A stretch of 64,000 nt of DNA from Onchocerca volvulus. Its lineage: Eukaryota; Nematoda; Chromadorea; Rhabditida; Onchocercidae. The position numbers and the translations under genes were made by a program. Where the stretch lies: positions 974,642 to 1,038,641 of the forward strand of contig HG738141.1 in NCBI GenBank assembly GCA_000499405.2, read 5' to 3'. Below are positions 53,401-64,000 of this stretch, one piece after another. Within the stretch, counting starts at the first letter, position 1. Every line of letters begins with the position of its first letter. The notes under the pieces are model-generated. The model was not told where the DNA came from, made no database searches, and saw only the letters and a list, made by a program, of their open reading frames with translations.

Positions 53401-56400
53401 TAAAATATATTTCGCCTCTTTTAAGATTATTAATTTCTGATTGTTGTTGTTCCATCATTTCAAATTTGATCATAATTTCAATTCCTTGAGAGCAAATTGA
53501 AATTTGAATGAAATTTCTACGAAAGCATAAAAAGCTATGCTTTTTGCTGCTTAAAATGAAAATGACAAAATTGTCGCAAAAATCTGAAAATAATAAGAAA
53601 ATTAATTTATAACAAATTGGAATTATAATATGAATAATTTTATCATTATAATATACGATTATTTATAAGTTTCGATGAAAATTTCATTCTTATGAAAAAA
53701 CAAAAAGTTTAAGAATTTTTGGATTTTCTTTTTTTTTTTTTTTTGAACGAGACATAACTTTACTGATTTACAGAGCATACTGTAATATAGGAATAAGAGA
53801 TATTTAAAATTTGTTAATAAAATAAGCTATCTTTTCAATTGATCTGATGGTTAAATGTCAAAATATCTTTCTACTTTTTCTAATATCATTAATTTGGAAT
53901 CTATTAAAAACAAGTTTAATTTTTGTAATTATTTATATGAAATTTTAGAATTCATTTTCCTAAAATTAAATTCTCATTGCCATTTCAAATTAGTTACTTA
54001 TCAGTGATAAAATAGAAGAAATGAATATCGGAAATTGAATGAGAGAGAGAGAAGAGAAAACTCGGGGGAGCTTTCATGTTCGGGAGAGAGATATGATTGA
54101 ATAATGATGATAGATAAAACGAGTATCTGTTTGTGTCATATCACCGAACTAATTGGATTATCAGCGATTTTGGAGCAATGATGAAAAGGTGTGTGTTGTT
54201 GTCCTGCCCTTATCATAACTACCGGAATTTTTTCCTACCCCAACTTCCTCTCCTCTCCTATCTTTCTACACTGTTGTTTCATCTCTATCGGATATTCCTA
54301 CCGGATTTTATTTCTACCGGATATTTCTACCGGATTTTATTTCTACCGGATATTTTATTCCCATAAATGACATTTAAGATACTACGTAAAGAGAAGATTA
54401 GATAAATATGATGAACATTGGATGGACTATATGCGTTATCTTAAATGATTATATCAGTATTATGGAAAATAAGTGCTATTAACATTTCAAGTATTATTTT
54501 AACAATTTCAAAAATTCAAAAGTTTGAAAATGAAAATAACAAGAGATCATCAATTATATCAACTTCTCGATGAGCAAAATATGCACAAAACATAGTTTCA
54601 TTTCAGATATAAATGAAAAAAAAATAAAAAATAACAATAGATCAATATATTTATTATCAAATAATATATTTATAAAACTAACAAATTTGAAAATTATTGA
54701 AATTCCATTTCAATGCCATCACCATTACAAAGATAGGATTATTCACTAATCGGATTAAATTATTAAAATTGCGATTCATGATAATCATAAATTTTAATTT
54801 TTGATTGACTACTGACAAATATAGTGATCAAAATTTCTCCGAAAAATATCAGAAATTTGAATTATATTGGAATTTGCTCAAATTTTATGAGACAGTTTAT
54901 AGTCAACCATTGTTTATTCGGCGGGAAGAACGAATGGTACAGGTAGGGTAGGACCCTCAATCCCTCCAATTTTGAAAATCTATCGATAGATGACGAATTT
55001 CAATTTTGATCAAATTGACAGGCACACACCCACAAACTCTTCTCCTTCGTACGATAGCATGAATTTGAAATTCTTTCTCAGGTGACCCTCAAAGTTTGAA
55101 AATTAATTTCACAGCCTATTATCAGAAGTCATCAGTCATCACTTTGGCTTACTACTGATTAAAATCTATCAAATTAGGCGCCAATTTCTTCCCATTTTTT
55201 TTTTCTCCTATATTTTCAATTTGAAGTAGGAAAAGAATTGGAAAAAGAGGAATAGAATGAAGCAGTGAATAAGATTTACCGAAAATGGTTTGAAAAATGA
55301 ATTGTTCAAAAAACCGGATTAGATGATGGCATATGAAAACAGATTGTAAAACAGAAATAAAAATAAAACGGAAAATAAAAACGGCGATAAAATGGAAATA
55401 GAAATGGAATGAAATAGAAATAATTTTAAATGATTTTCTGCTTTTGAATTTTTGGATTTTTTGAATAAAGTAAATGAATTAGAATAAGTATAAATTATAA
55501 ATTTTATTAAATAAGTTGACACAAAAAAAAAGGTCGAATTTTCGTAGAAAATTTGCAAATTGATTCAGAAGCATTATTGTTGGGATTTTCCGTAAACTAC
55601 GGTAGGAATTTCTCATAATAATTTATCGGAGCTATTATTCAGAGCATTTTAAAAATTCGGACCACATATAAGAATTTGACATTCCGGGCCTCTGGATATA
55701 AACCGAAGACGATGAATTAATCATATATTTTAGGACTAATTAAGGATTAATTAATTCTTCCTCATTAATTGATAGATTGAAATTCTGTTATAATTCAACG
55801 AATTTGCCATATTCGATTTGAAATGATTCAAATTTGATTCAACTAAATAAGCAAATGGGACGAGAAATATATAAAACTTCCACGAATTTTTCGATATTTT
55901 TTAAAATTTATAAAATTTTCGATGTTCAAATTTGTGTGATGGAAATATCATAGCATTCATTCATTACTTAAATTATAAATAAAGTAGAAATAATAATGAA
56001 ATTGTAGAAAATTGTTAAACTATCAGAAAACACTTTCTACTTTCAAATTTATTTTCAACAAAGTAATTTTTCTTTTTCTTTTTTTTCATTTCATTAAAAA
56101 TATTTCAAAAATTCTTTTAGACTCTTTTAAACGAAACTAGAAAAATTTAGCAAAATGTTTTTAAATTTAACTGTAAGAAAAAAAAAAAGCAAAACATTTA
56201 GTTGGTGAGAATATAAATTGAAAGAAGTAAGAAATTTTCAACAAAATTTTTGAAATAAAAAGAGAAAATTGGTATAATTTTATGAGAAAAAGTTCTGATA
56301 AAAAAAAAAACTTGTCAGGTGATAAAGTTTGAAAAAAAAAGATAAAGTTAATGATAGATCAGGAGATGGAAACGAGGGAGAGAGAGAGAGAGAGAGAGAG

Positions 56401-56643
56401 AATAAAAAGGGGTCATATCAGGAAGCCTTGAAAATATCGGCATAAATTAGTTCTTTTTTCATCTTTTTGATGCTTATCTCCGATGACAAGATGCGAAGTA
56501 CCATATCGAACAAACACATGTTTTCTTCATGTTTCATTGATCATCGTTTCGAAAATGAAGAAAAAAAAAAAAAAGAATTTACGTTAATTTAAAATTTGAT
56601 GAAATTTCACGCTAATTTAAAGTGATTGATCACTTGTGATTGA

Positions 56644-56710
<67 letters not shown>

Positions 56711-58566
56711 GGGAGAGAAAAGAATTGATGATTCAATGTTTGTTTTGTGAAAAAAGTAACTTTCATTTTTTCTTTTTTTTGTGTGTAACAATAGCAGTAG
56801 AAATTTGATGAAATCCTTATATTTGTTCGTGTTTCATGAATTCCCGAGATATGCAAGAAATCGAGATGTAATGTTATAAGATGCAATTATTGATTGTTTC
56901 TGTTTACATATCAATGAATATATGATTATTTCATTTCTTGTTAATATGAAGATTCGAAATCAGCTCTTTCTTTCTCGCAAGTATTGCTCTCATTCTGAGG
57001 TAAATTTATTGCACGTCGTAAATGGGCAATTAGAATCCGTGGATATGGAATTAGAAGGATTCAGGAATGTACAAGAAGGAAACAGGAAAAAGAAACTTCT
57101 GATTTGATTTGCATCAAATCAATTATCATGACAATCAATCACAATTCGTATTTTTAAAATATGCAAATAGATAGAGGGAAGTAGGAAAGAAGCGGAAAAA
57201 AGTGAATAATTAAGTAAATAAGGTCATAAACAAATAATTAGAATAGAATAGCTAATTAGTGAACCATTCGATTTGCAGAGCATAAGTTGATGTGTCGCAA
57301 GGATGTCGCATGGATGTTCCAACAATGGGATGGTGACAATGACGGCGAATTGACCATGAAAGAATTGGCTCCATTGGAGGCTGATTTAAATGAGAAATGC
57401 CTAAAAGCATATATTGACCGCTGTGGTTTGTCCTAATCATTTCTCAATCTTGCATCTTTATTTATGTAATTAACATTATTATTTATGAAATTACTCACGT
57501 AAATCACGTAAACGATCGTAAATTTCCGTGATTACATGCGTGTATTTTTAGAACTTTAGCGTAAAAAGAGCTTCTTGGATAGTAAGACTTGTGTAATTTA
57601 TCACATGTTTTATTACTTACGTGATTTTTTTTCTTTCATCGCAATTTTCGTTAATAATAAACTAGTATATGATTAACAGATACGGAACCAGGCAATGATA
57701 ATGTGATAACGTTGGACGAATGGTGTGATTGCTTTGCTTGGGCTGATAATGATCGTCATGAACCGCCATGTCATGCGGCAAAACGTCAACAAGATCCACA
57801 TTTGTTAGGTAAATCCGTCGACCTTCACGTTTCATCTATCGTATTATTGAAGAATCGCAAATCGAAATTGACGAAAAGATGCCAGAATGATTCGGAAAAA
57901 TTCATCAATTGATACGATCAATTAGAGTTTATGCTATGAACAATGAAGAATAAGATTTAATGAAGATTCAATCAGTGATATTGATTAGAATTTAAAAAAT
58001 AATCTTCAAATCTTTATGTCCCAATTTAACATTCAGTGCAAAACAAGAAAAATTTTTACCGTATGCCTATTCTACTGTAATTATCGTACCTATCTTTTAT
58101 TGTGGTAGAAGATTCTATATAACGAAAAATATGATAGATACGGTATTTTAGGAGCCTTTCATCCGCGTTGCACATTGGAGGGATATTATAAAGCAGAGCA
58201 ATGTCATGAAAATTCTTGTTGGTGTGTTGATAAATATGGTCGAGAATTTGACAAATCACGGGTAACAGGTCAACTTCCGGATTGTGGACAATATGGTATT
58301 GTCTTTTCTACTGTAATTTATTTAAACAGAAATCTAAAATTTGCAATTTTTTTATGAATTCTAATTTTTCCATTAATTTACAACAAAATTCATAAATTTT
58401 ACGACATTCAATTATTATCAATATGATGTCAGATTTCAATGAGTGTTGTAATTTAATAACCAATTCTAAGTATTTTTTTGAATATCATTCATTCATGATT
58501 GATTTATTATTTTCAGCGACCGAAATGGACGAGAATGAAAAGAAAGATCTTGTGGCGGAAATATAA
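47478..58566 (+). CDS. Testican/SPOCK-like secreted calcium-binding protein (9 exons)
   Basis: Exons 47478-47607, 48374-48470, 49020-49074, 49216-49309, 50503-50604, 57279-57425, 57680-57808, 58152-58295, 58517-58566; phases agree, 315 residues. SPARC/testican-family proteins are extracellular matrix modulators. Residues 1-25 form a signal peptide. A short Cys-rich follistatin-like piece sits at about 45-65 (YCHTLRCSTDELC), and a His-rich linker at about 76-125. A SPARC-type EC module with CDEKKLHSIGGRLLQWF follows. The first EF hand is canonical (loop Asp177-Glu188, WDGDNDGELTMKEL); the second is variant, with an insertion (about 209-222). A thyroglobulin type-1 domain spans 258-296 with CWCVDKYG and PDC. 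The tail is acidic. A complete Kazal module, usual in testicans, is not seen. SG dipeptides at about 85 and 151 could carry glycans. AATAAA at 58591. Intron 5 is 6.7 kb and hosts another gene. Confidence 0.88.
48596..48687. repeat. Perfect 46-bp tandem duplication in an intron
   Basis: Two exact 46-bp copies, 48596-48641 and 48642-48687, inside intron 2 of the testican-like gene. Because they are identical they must be recent or an assembly artefact. Confidence 0.85.
48950..48992. repeat. (GATAAT)n microsatellite
   Basis: About seven GATAAT units with one imperfect copy, ending about 30 bases before exon 3 of the testican-like gene. Confidence 0.8.
50935..53473 (-). CDS. Nested small single-pass membrane protein with PPxY tail
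   Basis: Exon 1 53473-53313 ends in phase 2 at TTCAG then GTTAGC. Exon 2 51058-50968 opens after TTTATTTAG and restores the frame. The product is 84 residues up to a possible donor GTAAAT, or 94 residues if read through to TAA at 50937-50935. There is a short polar N-terminus (about 30 residues, Gln- and Glu-rich) and one strong membrane segment at about residues 31-53 (LLYSVCNGIFATIAFLVF then LYFVF). A Lys/Glu-rich cytoplasmic part ends in INDPPPPYE. PPxY binds WW domains, for example of Nedd4-type ubiquitin ligases, so an adaptor or trafficking role is inferred. A 5' leader after TTTTCAG at about 53588 supports transcription. No family was recognised. A further 3' exon could exist. Confidence 0.55.
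54298..54355. repeat. 29-bp perfect tandem repeat (two copies) built on CTACCGGAT
   Basis: Copies at 54298-54326 and 54327-54355 are identical. Each contains CTACCGGATTTTATTT then CTACCGGATATTT, so the core CTACCGGAT occurs four times at alternating 16- and 13-bp spacing. A partial unit precedes it near 54287. It lies in intron 5 of the testican-like gene. Confidence 0.8.
56373..56402. repeat. (GA)n microsatellite
   Basis: A short pure GA dinucleotide run in intron 5 of the testican-like gene. Confidence 0.85.
56646..56707. repeat. (GA)n microsatellite, about 60 bp
   Basis: A GA dinucleotide run, uninterrupted after its first few units. The antisense frame reads as Ser-Leu repeats and should not be taken for a protein. 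Confidence 0.9.
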
Positions 58567-58759
58567 TTCCAGTCTTTTTTCATTCATTATAATAAAATAA
58601 ATGATGGTGCTTTTTTCTCGACTACTGGCTACTTTTTATATAAATGTAATAAATTGCGACCTATTTGCGACATTTTATTAGTTACGTCATATCCGTCATT
58701 TCTTACGTCATAAAAATCATTTCTGAATCACATACGTTAAATTTATTACATTTTCCATA

Positions 58760-61700
58760 TTATACACCATACAAAATAATTTTTTGAAGCATATCAAAAT
58801 GTTCTTCAACAATTGCATTTCGACATGCTGAAATCAATTGACTGGCTGGTACTCCTACTGAAATGTAAGATATAAAACAAATATTTGTTTAAAACAAGTT
58901 TCAAAATTAATAGTTAAATAATTAACATGATGATCGAAATATGTTTCAAAAATTAAAAGTTAGGAATGAAATTTAGAATTGCTTGTTTATCTTTCCTATT
59001 TCCAGCAATTACAGTATCAATTAAGCTAATTAATTAAGCAATTAATTATTTAAGTTAGATTTTATACTTGATTAATTTATAATTCGGAGTAAACTAATAA
59101 TCCAATTAATTTAACTAAGATTAACCTCGGAGTCGTGAGCCTTGTTCGATAATTTTATTAAGATTTCGAAAAAGTTTAAGCAATTCATCGTGATTTTTGC
59201 AGCGTATTTTATGTTCAGCTATAATTGTTTGATTCAATGTATGCATTTTCTGGTAGTATTTATTCATCAAACGGCTGAAAAAATTCCTCAAAAGTTTGAG
59301 AAATATCGAAAAAAAATTTTTGTAATTTTTGATCATTTACAAATCAATCAATATTGCTATTCTTTAGCATGTTGAATTTATTCATAAACCGAAAAGAAAA
59401 AAAAAAAACTGAGCACTAAAAGTTAAAAGTGGATCAGCCGAAAGGCATTAGAAGAGATTGATGATCATCTTGATATCTTTGGGAAAATACAAAAAATTAC
59501 AATTGATTGATAGTTCGAGCATCTTCAGCTCGTACCAACATTTCTTTGATCGAATTAGATCGTTCGGCTATCGTCGCAGATAATCGATCACGCATAATGT
59601 ACATTTCTTGCAGCTATTAAAAAAAAAAAAAAGAAAAGAGCGCTCATTTTTTACATCAAAATTTCAATCAATATTGCTATTCTTTAATACTGGAGACATT
59701 TAATGCAATAGTCAATGTTTGAGGAAACAACTTCAAATGATTCATTTATTCTATCGAATTATGATTTATTTAGTTCGAAAAATTAAATTCTTATGTCTAA
59801 AATTCCTATTTTATCGAGATTTTTACCAAATTTATAGTTCGAGAGTTGAATTAATTTTGTACAATTCAATACCTTTTCTGTAATATCATTGAGTTGCGCA
59901 ATTTGACGGGGAAATTGTGCCGTTGTTTGTATTTCTGTAATTCCAAAACTTTCAGCGATTGACTGAATAATATTACCAACTAATTCGATATCGTTATTTT
60001 GAATTATTACCTACAAAAAAATTTTTATGAATATTTAAATCTCTTTCTTTCTGCTATGAAAATTTAAATAATTTTTTTTTTTTTTTTTTTTTTTAATTGC
60101 AATATGAAAATATGACAGAGATGATAATAATAATCAAATGATATTGCAATCTAATGTCAACTTTGAACATATCTTTTTTTTTTATTGTAATTTCAAATAT
60201 CAATTTTAATTTCTTTCGCTTTATATTAAATTGAAAAAGTCGATTAGCAGTTTTTGATTTAAAATTTCTTTTCTTCCCATATCCCAATTTTTAGTTTTAT
60301 ATTCCTGGTAATTTTTTTTTTTATCAACTGCTAACCAATCGATTAAACATGTATTTAATTATATTTTTTATTAACTACATTTTCATCTTCGTTTTTATAA
60401 TTTAAAATTTTATAAAACGAAATAATTGAGATGAAAAAAAACTTTAAAAAAAGGTTGTAATATAACCTTTCCACTTCCATCCACTTCAAGAATTAATGAT
60501 TCGTTGGTTCGTAAACAGATAAAATTAACAGTTAACATCAATTCATCTTCGCAAAGAATTTCATCATCCAGTAGAAAGTTATTATTAATCCAAAGTGCGA
60601 ACTGAAAAAAAAAGATTGAAGAACAAAATATTTGAAAACTTATTCTAATTTCAATATTAATTTAATTTTATTTCAAAAATTTATTGACAAAATAATTTTT
60701 TAAAAATATGTAGGAAGTAAATTACACGTGATGGTCGTTCGTAAGTTTGAAATACTGCTTTTCCTTCTGGTTGTTGTAGTTTTTCCGTTTTAAATGCATA
60801 CATCAGAAAACGTGGAATGTTACGTGTTATTTCAAATACATGTAATTGAGTACTGGAAAAATGATATATTTGCAAGATTTCTGAAAGATTAGATTTTGCT
60901 TTTTTACATTTTTTATGATTTTTCCGAAACAATCCAGGAAGATTCAGGTGAATTGATCTTTCATTTAATAAGATTTGTGGCACTCGAAACATTGATTATT
61001 AGATAGTCAAATCAAATCAAAAAGTAAGTTCTTTTTTCTGCAAAATTCAAATTTCATCCAAGCTTGCCATAGCAACTAGAAACAAAATCATTGCAATAAT
61101 CTCAGAATTCGCGAAAACTATCAAATCAACCTTTTGGCATATCCTACGAAGGCTTTAATATGAAGATCAACATCTATATCTCTGGAAGGTCGAAGTTGAA
61201 TTGCAATATAGGACGAATAATTTTCGGTTGGATGTCTGAAAATTTATTTTTCTCGAAATATTTCAAGTTTTTATTTTCATATAAAATTCAGAAAGAATTA
61301 GTCAAAAAAAAAATTGATGTTATGAATAGTTAATTCATGCAAGCAAGAAATATAGGAATATGGAAGTTATCCGAAAAATACCGTATATCCGGTAATTTTA
61401 TAAGTTTAAACAACCTTAAAAAATATACGAAAAAAAAAAAAAGCTAACATAATGTGTGATTCACCATCGAAGATACCTTCAGCGAATAAAATGACCGCTC
61501 GAATGATAGCATCACCAGAAACGGTCAGTTGTAATTCAACCGATGGTTCCTTCGATTGATGATTTATTATTAAAGAACTTTCTAAAGTCGTATTAGCCTG
61601 AAATGATCAGAAAGTTCCAAATAGCCTGAAATGATCAGAAAGTTGGAATCAGTTTAAGTCAAAAATAATCTATCACTATGTGTTTGTGTTTGCTTACATT

Positions 61701-63810
61701 TTTCAGCCTGAAAAACTGAAATCTGTGACATTAAAAGGTTACAATAAATATTCGATGAATTATCAGTCATTATTTTACGCAAATTTATAAAAGCTAGCAA
61801 GAAAGTAAGGAAACGTACGTGAGAATAAGTGACAAGATGGAACGTAAGAAGATTAAAGAAGGTTATTAAAGTTAAATTATTTAGTGAATAGATTTGAGAT
61901 AACAAAAACAGGAAATCGGGCGGAATGATATTCTTACGCTTAAAACGTGAAACATGAAACGTACCGGAATGACATGTTCAGTTTCCTCGTTCTCATCTTC
62001 TGACGTCGCATAATTTTGACATTCGTAATTTTGCAATTCTGTCTGGAATCGAAAGAATAAGTAATAATTGATGTTTTAAATTAGAATTAGAATTCTCTTC
62101 AGCGTGAAAAAATGTGTCAACCATTTTGTCATCATATCTAAGTGGTTCTTTCTTTTAAAGGCCTAATCTTTGCAGAGGCCTAATCGTAGAAAAACTGATG
62201 TAAAAATGAAAAATATAAAAAATGTCGCTCATCTTATGTACACATCCAAATTTTTCCCCTCAATTTTCCTTATAATAATGGTTTATTTTTCTATTTTCAT
62301 GTTAATAAAATTAACAATTGAAATTAAAATAGAATAATACGTATAGGAATTGGAAATTTTAATACACAGCATCTAAACAAAATAATTTTAATACGTATTT
62401 TACGTCACTTCAAGATAAACTAAAAAAAAAAAAAACTTAGGAAAATGTTAGAAGAGATTTTTGAATATGTAATTTAAAAAACACATACACTTACCAACAA
62501 GTCATATTTTCTCAAATTAAGTTCATGAAGCAAATTTTGTCCATCATTAGTTTCATTTTGTGTTTTATCAATTATGAAGCCACGAACTAAAAAAAAAAAA
62601 GATCAAAATTCGGAATAAAATAAATGATTTTAAATATTAAGTAAATAAATAATGATTTGTAATCGAATATGATTTTTTTTTTTTGTAGAATTTGCACAAT
62701 TTGACCATTAATTAATTCTTTAATTAATGGTCAAATCGTGTAAATTTCTATAAAACAATAAAATGAAATCAATACATTAACATGTACATTTGAGGAACTG
62801 AAATCACTCAAGACTTAAATTGTTCTTTTAGTTACCGTATCCTAAAGTATCAAAAAAAAAAATACCATTTCCTTCTGTAGAAACAATAGCTAATTGTTCA
62901 CCGTCAGTAAAAGCAGCAGCAATTTGATCATTAATTATTTCTTTCAATTTCATTTCACCTGTTGTTGGATCTCTCATATCGATCTACAAAACTCTCCAAA
63001 AAGTTGCAAACTTTCAGAAAATTTTTAAACTTTTTGAACGAACATTAATACATAAAGAGGCTTGATAGGATTTTACAGATTCAAATTTTTAATTATATTT
63101 TAAATCGATAAAATTGATTGCTTACCTTACCGTGAACCCAAGCGCATACCAGAACTGTAGGATCCAAAAATTGTGTTAATGCTACAGCATGACTTTTACT
63201 TTTTATTCTCCATAATCGTGTATTTCCATTATAGGCTCCTAATGTCCCATTTATCAGGGCATATGCAAAAATGCCATTACCCAAATCGCATAATCCGGTT
63301 ACGGAATCCGTTTCGGTCAATTCGTAAAGTTGCAAATCATTCTTGAAAATACGAATATCAAAGCTTTCGGAACCAACAACAAGCTGAAAACATTGGAGAA
63401 TTGAAAAAAGTAAACAAATTTTAAATAATTGATATAAAAAAATTTTTCTTTTTTACCTTTTTTTTTTCAACTATTTTTAGTTTTTTTTCCTCTCATATTT
63501 TCCACCGTACTAAATTTTATCCATTTCTGAATAATTAATGAAATCCAAGGAGAGAATTGAATTCATTCCTATTTGTACTTTAGTAAAATTTAATTAGTAA
63601 TACTAATTTAGCGGTAGAATCATTTGAATGCATTTTAAAAAAGCCTCATACCTCATTATTGCCATCATTATCGACATCAGATAAGCAAAGTGATAAGACA
63701 TTATCACCAGTAACAGTCCAGAAAGCATCCTTTCCTTCAATATCTAAACCCCAAACAGCACAATTACCACCACAAAAGATAATCTTATCATAGGTATTAA
63801 ACTTTCCAAC
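58760..63810 (-). CDS. bbs-2: Bardet-Biedl syndrome 2 protein, C-terminal four-fifths (partial)
   Basis: Exons: 63810-63652, 63383-63126, 62983-62866, 62586-62495, 62042-61965, 61597-61449, 61235-61131, 60852-60726, 60601-60467, 60010-59873, 59613-59501, 59274-59126, 58857-58760; phases agree, 572 residues. BBS2 is a BBSome core subunit that carries membrane proteins into and out of cilia; in nematodes it acts in sensory cilia. Visible family blocks: [12 protein letters not shown] and DVDNDGNNE of the beta-propeller, [22 protein letters not shown] of the middle domain, [28 protein letters not shown], and the C-terminal [17 protein letters not shown] and LISACRNAI helices. About 120-150 N-terminal residues lie beyond the right edge, so the start and promoter are not in view. 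The last exon's stop is 193 bp from the convergent testican stop; AATAAA at 58747-58742. Exon 6 has a duplicated acceptor. Confidence 0.93.
61594..61644 (-). repeat. Tandem duplication that doubles a BBS2 3' splice site
   Basis: A 23-bp block is repeated exactly at 61594-61616 and 61622-61644 (period 28). Each copy contains, on the - strand, TCATTTCAG then GCTA, so two equal acceptors lie 28 bases apart. The copy nearer the exon (start 61597) keeps the frame. Use of the distal one (start 61625) adds 28 bases and brings a stop after ten codons. Confidence 0.8.
62686..62750. ncRNA. Candidate small-RNA hairpin in a BBS2 intron (65 nt)
   Basis: Arms 62686-62714 and 62721-62750 pair with one single-base bulge and two mismatched or wobble positions; the loop is ATTCTT. 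The stem contains TTTGACCATTAATTA, so pairing extends beyond A/T runs. Size and shape fit a nematode pre-miRNA or a mirtron-independent intronic hairpin. The adjacent T12 tract and the fully palindromic centre also fit a fold-back insertion. It lies between BBS2 exons 62983-62866 and 62586-62495. Confidence 0.35.
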
Positions 63811-64000
63811 CTAAAATTTAAATTCATAATTATTCATCGTATGAAATTATTATGGAAATAAAGAATTTTATAGAACTAGTTCAATATCACAAAAAAAAAA
63901 AAGTTAGAAGTATAAACGTGAAAGATTTGATGAATCTATTGTATCTCTTGTTTTTATAATCCTAACAACGATAATTCTTTTTTGAGTTAAGAGAAGTAAC

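Larger units (their letters stand above)
50605..57278. other. 6.7-kb intron 5 of the testican-like gene
   Basis: Bounded by GTATGT and TTTGCAG. Apart from the nested - strand gene at 50935-53473 it contains an (AAT)n run at 51163-51195 and a fold-back at about 52300-52382. It also holds a 29-bp tandem repeat at 54298-54355 and GA repeats at 56373-56402 and 56646-56706. No + strand exon was found inside it that would fit the host gene's phase. Confidence 0.6.

Noticed and set aside
56617..56886. Ser-Leu repeat protein on the - strand
   Set aside because: Direct product of the (GA)n microsatellite.
57252..57440. 62-codon - strand frame
   Set aside because: Antisense of the testican EF-hand exon.
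1..64000. tRNA, rRNA, CRISPR, bacterial operon or endosymbiont insertion
   Set aside because: No tRNA T-loop/acceptor pattern, no regular spaced repeats, and no intron-free bacterial-type frames were seen; all supported genes are intron-rich and animal-like.

Overview
The window looks like a piece of a filarial or other spirurid (clade III) nematode genome. It is very AT-rich. The genes are broken into many small exons by short introns with nematode-type acceptors (mostly TTTCAG or similar). Several predicted start codons lie 3-13 bases downstream of an unspliced acceptor, as expected for spliced-leader trans-splicing. The recognisable proteins are animal ones. The species cannot be told from the sequence alone. 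Most single open reading frames here are only exons or chance openings, so the genes below were built by joining exons whose splice sites and reading phases agree.

Layout: 1-549 is the 3' end of an LTR-retroelement protein with an envelope-like membrane tail, followed by an LTR-like segment to about 1.2-1.3 kb. Positions 1.3-9.3 kb hold no gene I can support, but contain a degenerate tandem array, a 93-bp in-phase repeat and coding-like debris. 9295-13052 (+) is a secreted histidine acid phosphatase. 13824-18709 (-) is a type-B carboxylesterase that is convergent with it and has one apparent frameshift. 18801-19248 is a candidate solo LTR. 22.5-24.7 kb is a duplicated, decayed C2H2 zinc-finger locus. 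28431-39154 (-) is a 23-exon kinectin/p180-like ER membrane coiled-coil protein of 907 residues. 43079-43509 (-) and 43567-44854 (+) are a head-to-head pair: a small uncharacterised protein and LLPH, a nucleolar ribosome-biogenesis factor. 47478-58566 (+) is a testican/SPOCK-like secreted calcium-binding protein. Its 6.7-kb intron 5 carries a nested gene on the opposite strand (53473 down to about 50935) for a small membrane protein with a PPxY tail. 58760-63810 (-) is the C-terminal four-fifths of BBS2; its 5' exons lie beyond the right edge.

The neighbouring genes do not form a pathway. They are a mix of housekeeping, secreted and cilium genes, as is usual for nematode synteny blocks. I did not find a clear new multi-gene system. 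The most promising unexplained items are the nested PPxY membrane protein, the small gene whose middle exon can be read in two frames, two pre-miRNA-sized hairpins with wobble or near-compensated stems (41732-41797 and 62686-62750), a duplicated 3' splice site in BBS2, and a 34-bp duplicated palindromic element at 39927-40013.
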